Positions 60,587 to 64,000 of a stretch of 64,000 nt of DNA are shown one piece after another. Position 1 is the stretch's first letter; each line of letters begins with the position of its first letter. Where the stretch lies: NCBI RefSeq assembly GCF_036311985.1, contig NZ_JAZDCJ010000016.1; one strand, given 5' to 3'. The stretch is from JAZDCJ01 sp036311985 (lineage in GTDB: Bacteria > Actinomycetota > Actinomycetes > Actinomycetales > Micrococcaceae). Position numbers and translations under genes: made by a program. The notes below the pieces were generated by a model that worked only from the letters and a program-made list of their open reading frames with translations, ran no database searches and was not told the origin of the DNA.

Positions 60587-61678
60587 CTACTGCTGCTCGT
60601 CGCCGAGCGCCTCGAGGCGAGACTGCTCGTCCGCCTCGATGCAGGACTGGATGACCGCCTCGAGGTCCCCGTTCATCACGGCGTCGAGGTTGTAGGACTT
60701 GTAGCCCGTGCGGTGGTCGGCGATCCGGTTCTCCGGGTAGTTGTAGGTGCGGATGCGCTCGGAGCGGTCCATCGTGCGCACCTGCGACTTGCGGGCCTCG
60801 GAGTTCTCGGCGTCGATCTGCTCCTGCTGGTGGGCCAGGAGCCGGGAGCGGAGCACGCGCATGGCCGCTTCGCGGTTCTGCAGCTGGGACTTCTCGTTCT
60901 GCATGGCCACGACGATCCCCGTCGGCAGGTGCGTGATGCGCACGGCCGAGTCGGTCGTGTTCACGGACTGCCCGCCCGGCCCCGAGGAGCGGTAGACGTC
61001 GATCTTCAGGTCGTTGGCGTGGATCTCGACCTCCTCGGGCTCGTCGACCTCGGGCAGGACCAGGACGCCGGCGGCGGAGGTGTGGATGCGCCCCTGCGAC
61101 TCGGTGACGGGCACGCGCTGGACGCGGTGCACGCCGCCCTCGAACTTCAAGTGCGCGAACACGCCGTCCGCAGGGTCGTTCGAGGATCCCTTGATCGCGA
61201 CCTGGGCGTCCTTGTAGCCGCCGAGGTCGGACTCGTTGAAGGAGATCATCTCCGTCTTCCAGCCCTTGGACTCCGCATAGCGCGTGTACATCCGCAGCAG
61301 GTCCGCGGCGAAGAGCGCGGCCTCGTCGCCGCCCTCGCCGCCCTTGACCTCGAGGATCACGTTGCGCGCGTCGTTGGGGTCCCGCGGGATCAGGAGGCGG
61401 CGCAGCTTCTCCTGGGCGGCGGGCAGCTGGGCCTCGATCTCCTCGGCCTCCGCCGCGAACTCGGGGTCCTCGTCGGCCATGAGCCGGGCCGCCTCGAGGT
61501 CGTCGCTGAGCTGGCGCCAGCGCTTGTGGGCGTCGACGATCCCGCCGAGCTCGGCGCTGCGCCGGCCGAGCTTGCGGGCCATCGCCTGGTCCTGGTAGAC
61601 GGCCGGATCGCTCAGCCGGGCCTGCAGCTCGGCGTATTCGTCGAGAAGGCCCTGGACGGACTCGAACATGGTGGTCAA
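60587..61678 (-). CDS. prfA: Peptide chain release factor 1
   Basis: 363 residues. It decodes UAA/UAG. Tripeptide anticodon PVT in VQRVPVTESQGRIHTS, and the peptidyl-hydrolysis motif GGQ in SGPGGQSVNTTDS. N-terminal coiled coil. The operon continues into prmC. Confidence 0.97.
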   Translation of the reverse strand: MTTMFESVQGLLDEYAELQARLSDPAVYQDQAMARKLGRRSAELGGIVDAHKRWRQLSDDLEAARLMADEDPEFAAEAEEIEAQLPAAQEKLRRLLIPRDPNDARNVILEVKGGEGGDEAALFAADLLRMYTRYAESKGWKTEMISFNESDLGGYKDAQVAIKGSSNDPADGVFAHLKFEGGVHRVQRVPVTESQGRIHTSAAGVLVLPEVDEPEEVEIHANDLKIDVYRSSGPGGQSVNTTDSAVRITHLPTGIVVAMQNEKSQLQNREAAMRVLRSRLLAHQQEQIDAENSEARKSQVRTMDRSERIRTYNYPENRIADHRTGYKSYNLDAVMNGDLEAVIQSCIEADEQSRLEALGDEQQ

Positions 61679-61712
61679 CTTCCTTCGCTACGGCTGCTTC
61701 AAGGGTAAGGGG

Positions 61713-61807
61713 AACGCCCGGCGGGGGCGTGGGGCGCCCGGAACCGGGCGTTAACGGCTCAACGCCCGGCCCGTCCCGCCGGGGAGGCGGTGACGGGTCC
61801 GGGCGTT
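61713..61807 (-). terminator. Cluster of overlapping hairpins between rho and prfA
   Basis: Four copies of a 9-mer in alternating orientation: AACGCCCGG (61713), CCGGGCGTT (61744), AACGCCCGG (61761), CCGGGCGTT (61799). Each can pair with its neighbour, so several mutually exclusive hairpins exist; the strongest joins 61761-61775 to 61792-61807, with an inner CCGCC/GGCGG helix. It lies after the rho stop on the minus strand and probably terminates or attenuates rho transcription before prfA. Confidence 0.65.
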
Positions 61808-61814
61808 GGGGCAG

Positions 61815-63851
61815 CTAGTTCTCCGACTTGGACGCGAGCGTCGTCTTGCCCACGAGCATGAGGAACTCCGCGTTGGACTGGGTCTCGCGGATCTTGCTGG
61901 TGAGCAGCTCGAGGGCCTGCTGCTGTTCGAGGCCGGAGAGCACGCGGCGCAGGCGCCACATGATCTTGACCTCGTCGGCCGAGAGCAGGTTCTCCTCGCG
62001 GCGCGTGCCGGAGCTGTTGACGTCCACGGCCGGGAAGATGCGCTTGTCCGCCAGCTGGCGGGACAGGCGCAGCTCCATGTTGCCCGTGCCCTTGAACTCC
62101 TCGAAGATGACCTCGTCCATCTTGGACCCGGTCTCGACGAGCGCGGTGGCCAGGATGGTCAGCGAGCCGCCGTTCTCGATGTTGCGGGCGGCGCCGAAGA
62201 AGCGCTTCGGCGGGTACAGGGCCGAGGAGTCGACGCCGCCGGAGAGGATGCGGCCCGACGCCGGCGCGCTGAGGTTGTAGGCGCGGCCCAGGCGGGTCAT
62301 CGAGTCCAGCAGCACGACGACGTCCATGCCCATCTCCACGAGGCGCTTGGCGCGCTCGATCGCGAGCTCGGCGACCGTGGTGTGGTCGTCGGCCGGGCGG
62401 TCGAAGGTCGAGGCGATGACCTCGCCCTTGACCGTGCGCTGCATGTCGGTGACTTCCTCGGGACGCTCGTCCACGAGCACCATCATGAGGTGGACCTCGG
62501 GGTTGTTGATGGTGATCGCGTTGGCGATCGACTGGAGGATGAGCGTCTTGCCGGCCTTCGGGGGCGAGACGATCAGGCCGCGCTGGCCCTTGCCGATCGG
62601 GGCGACGAGGTCGATCACGCGCGGTCCGACCTTCTTCGGGTCGGTCTCGAGGCGCAGGCGCTCGGACGGGTAGAGCGGGACGAGCTTGTTGAACTCGACG
62701 CGGTCCCGGCCGTTCTCCTCGGCGGGCTTGCCGTTGATGGAGGTCAGCTTGACGAGGGCGTTGAACTTCTGGCGCTGGTTCGCAGTGCTCTCGCCGTCGC
62801 GCGGGGCGCGGATGGCGCCGACGACGGCGTCGCCCTTGCGCAGGTTGTGCTTCTTGACCTGGTTCAGGGACACGTAGACGTCGTTCGGGCCGGGCAGGTA
62901 GCCGGAGGTGCGCACGAACGCGTAGTTCTCGAGGACGTCGAGGATGCCGGCGACGGGCAGCAGCACGTCATCCTCGGTCACCTCGGTGTCGTCGACGTCC
63001 GGCTGGTTGCGGCCGCGGCGGTTGCGCCGCTCGTTGCGGTCGTTGCGGTTGCGCTCGTTGCGGTCGTTCCGGTTGCGGCGGTTGCGGCCCGAGCGGTCCT
63101 GCTGCTCGTTGTCCCGCTGGTTCTCGCGCTGGCCCTGCTGCTCGCGCTGGCCCTGCTCGCGCTGCTCGTTGCCGCCCTGCTCCTGCTGCTCGCCCTCGCC
63201 GCGGCGGTTGCGGTTGCGGCGGTTGCGTCCGCCGCGCTCCTGCTGCTCGTTCTCGCCGCGCGCGGACTCGTTCCGGCCCTGCTCGGAGCCGGAATCAGCC
63301 GGGGCGTCCTGGCCGGAGCCGGCGCCCTGCGCGTCGGAGGCGGGCTCGGCGGCCGGACCCTGCTGGGCCTCGGCGCGGCGTCCGCGGGAACGGCGCCCGG
63401 AGGGCTGCTCGCCGGAGCCGGAGTCCGCCGCCGGGGCCTCCTGCTGCGCGGGGGCCGCGTCCTGCTCGGCGGACCCGGCGGCGACGGAGTCGCTCGAGGC
63501 GCGGCGGTTGCGCGAACGCGTGCGCGGGGCCCGGGCCTCGCCCTGCTCCTTGCCACCCTGCTCGCGGGACGGCTGCTCCTGGGCGGGCTCGCCCTGGGAC
63601 GCGGGCGCCGCGGCGGAGGCCACGGGGGCCTGCTCCTGATTGGCCTTGGCGCCGCGGTCGGCGACGGCGCCTCCACGCTGGTGGTTGGAGATGGCGGCGA
63701 CGAGGTCGCCCTTGCGCATCCGCGACCCGCCGGTGATGCCGAGCTGGGAGGCGAGCGCCTGCAGCTGGGCCAGCTTGAGCCCGGACAATCCGGCGCTCTT
63801 GGGTGCGGTGCTGGTTTCCACGCCTGGATCCAGGCTGGTGGTTTCGGTCAC
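61815..63851 (-). CDS. rho: Transcription termination factor Rho
   Basis: 678 residues, far longer than the 419 of E. coli. Order: Rho_N SAP-like domain (~18-57, LSGLKLAQLQALASQLGI), a ~220-residue insert rich in Arg, Asn, Gln, Glu and Gly with tandem RNDRNER-type units, the OB-fold RNA-binding domain (LDVLENYAFVRTSGYLPGPNDVYVS split at the RNP motif), and the hexameric ATPase with SPPKAGKT (P-loop), LVDERPEEVT and VVVLLDSMTRLGRAYN. The GTG at 63851 follows GGAAGGAA. Arg/Asn-rich inserts are typical of high-GC Gram-positive Rho and add RNA-binding surface. Confidence 0.97.
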   Translation of the reverse strand: MTETTSLDPGVETSTAPKSAGLSGLKLAQLQALASQLGITGGSRMRKGDLVAAISNHQRGGAVADRGAKANQEQAPVASAAAPASQGEPAQEQPSREQGGKEQGEARAPRTRSRNRRASSDSVAAGSAEQDAAPAQQEAPAADSGSGEQPSGRRSRGRRAEAQQGPAAEPASDAQGAGSGQDAPADSGSEQGRNESARGENEQQERGGRNRRNRNRRGEGEQQEQGGNEQREQGQREQQGQRENQRDNEQQDRSGRNRRNRNDRNERNRNDRNERRNRRGRNQPDVDDTEVTEDDVLLPVAGILDVLENYAFVRTSGYLPGPNDVYVSLNQVKKHNLRKGDAVVGAIRAPRDGESTANQRQKFNALVKLTSINGKPAEENGRDRVEFNKLVPLYPSERLRLETDPKKVGPRVIDLVAPIGKGQRGLIVSPPKAGKTLILQSIANAITINNPEVHLMMVLVDERPEEVTDMQRTVKGEVIASTFDRPADDHTTVAELAIERAKRLVEMGMDVVVLLDSMTRLGRAYNLSAPASGRILSGGVDSSALYPPKRFFGAARNIENGGSLTILATALVETGSKMDEVIFEEFKGTGNMELRLSRQLADKRIFPAVDVNSSGTRREENLLSADEVKIMWRLRRVLSGLEQQQALELLTSKIRETQSNAEFLMLVGKTTLASKSEN
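63006..63250. repeat. GTTGCG-type short tandem repeats inside rho
   Basis: Imperfect repeats of GTTGCGGTC/GTTGCG and CTGCTCGCGCTGGCC units encode the Arg/Asn/Asp- and Gln/Glu-rich disordered insert of Rho on the opposite strand. Such repeats may vary in number between strains. Confidence 0.7.
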
Positions 63852-64000
63852 GAAGGTTCCTTCCCCCTCGTCGGGCGGACCGGATTCAGAGCGGCCCGCG
63901 GACTATTGACAGCCGGTCCCGCGTCAGATGCGGGACGGCGACACGGTGATGCGGCCTCCTGCCCCATGGAACAGGGACGGCAGGATGGAAGGCCGCACGC

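Noticed and set aside
1..64000. Possible CRISPR arrays, transposons, prophage or tRNA genes
   Set aside because: No spaced direct repeats, transposase motifs, integrase genes or tRNA-like cloverleaf sequences were recognised on reading; the only repeats are coding low-complexity and hairpins.

Overview
The window is GC-rich, densely packed chromosomal DNA from an actinobacterium. It is probably one of the Micrococcales, and most likely Micrococcaceae (a Micrococcus/Kocuria/Citricoccus/Arthrobacter-like organism). The genus is an inference. It rests on base composition, many GTG starts, 4-bp ATGA/GTGA gene overlaps, actinobacterial marker genes (NucS/EndoMS, DUF2550 beside atpC, DUF2017 beside clpS, DUF3039, a Rho with a long Arg/Asn/Gln-rich insert) and a homoprotocatechuate dioxygenase that closely resembles the Brevibacterium/Arthrobacter enzymes. 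I see no rRNA, tRNA, CRISPR array, insertion sequence or phage gene.

Layout. (1) 1-1.5 kb: a MarR regulator and a transglutaminase-like protein. (2) 1.6-7.8 kb: NAD de novo operon on the minus strand, nrtR-nadA-nadB-nadC-cysteine desulfurase, with a perfect 9-5-9 palindrome (probable NrtR operator) in front. (3) 7.8-11.7 kb: an Lrp/AsnC regulator divergent from a 2-oxoacid/acetoin dehydrogenase-type operon (E1 alpha, E1 beta, a lone lipoyl domain, an alpha/beta hydrolase). The last two lie in one frame separated by a single TAG. (4) 11.8-12.5 kb: a META-domain lipoprotein. (5) 12.6-22.8 kb: the 4-hydroxyphenylacetate/homoprotocatechuate catabolic island. It holds a FAH-RraA fusion, a GntR regulator, hpaE, hpaD, a phosphoribosyltransferase, an MHS-type transporter, hpaB, hpaC and a divergent IclR regulator, with recognisable operators. 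(6) 22.8-31.1 kb: an MFS exporter, sbcC-sbcD, a degenerate ADP-ribosylglycohydrolase-like protein, a DEDDh exonuclease with BRCT domain, and DedA. (7) 31.2-35.4 kb: a conserved minus-strand cluster clpS-DUF2017-murI-MBL hydrolase-rph-rdgB. (8) 35.5-37.5 kb: NAD salvage pncB-pncA. (9) 37.5-46.6 kb: an SF2 helicase, DUF3039, a two-gene ABC exporter, a YbbN-like thioredoxin/TPR protein, two envelope proteins of unknown function, and an AI-2E-family permease. (10) 46.6-49.4 kb: a small zinc-finger-like protein, nucS, nagA, and a cold-shock gene with a structured leader. (11) 49.5-57.8 kb: DUF2550 and the complete F1Fo ATP synthase operon (atpIZ-like-B-E-F-H-A-G-D-C). (12) 57.8-63.9 kb: wecA-like transferase, tsaC/sua5, prmC, prfA and rho.

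How it fits together. HpaBC hydroxylates 4-hydroxyphenylacetate, HpaD opens the ring, HpaE oxidises the semialdehyde, and the FAH-RraA fusion could supply both the decarboxylase/isomerase step and a class II pyruvate-aldolase step. The usual hpaF, hpaH and hpaI genes are not in the window. NAD supply is represented twice: de novo under NrtR, and salvage. The final third is a housekeeping block for energy, translation termination and transcription termination. The best leads for new biology are the fusion enzyme and the amber-split E2/hydrolase pair.
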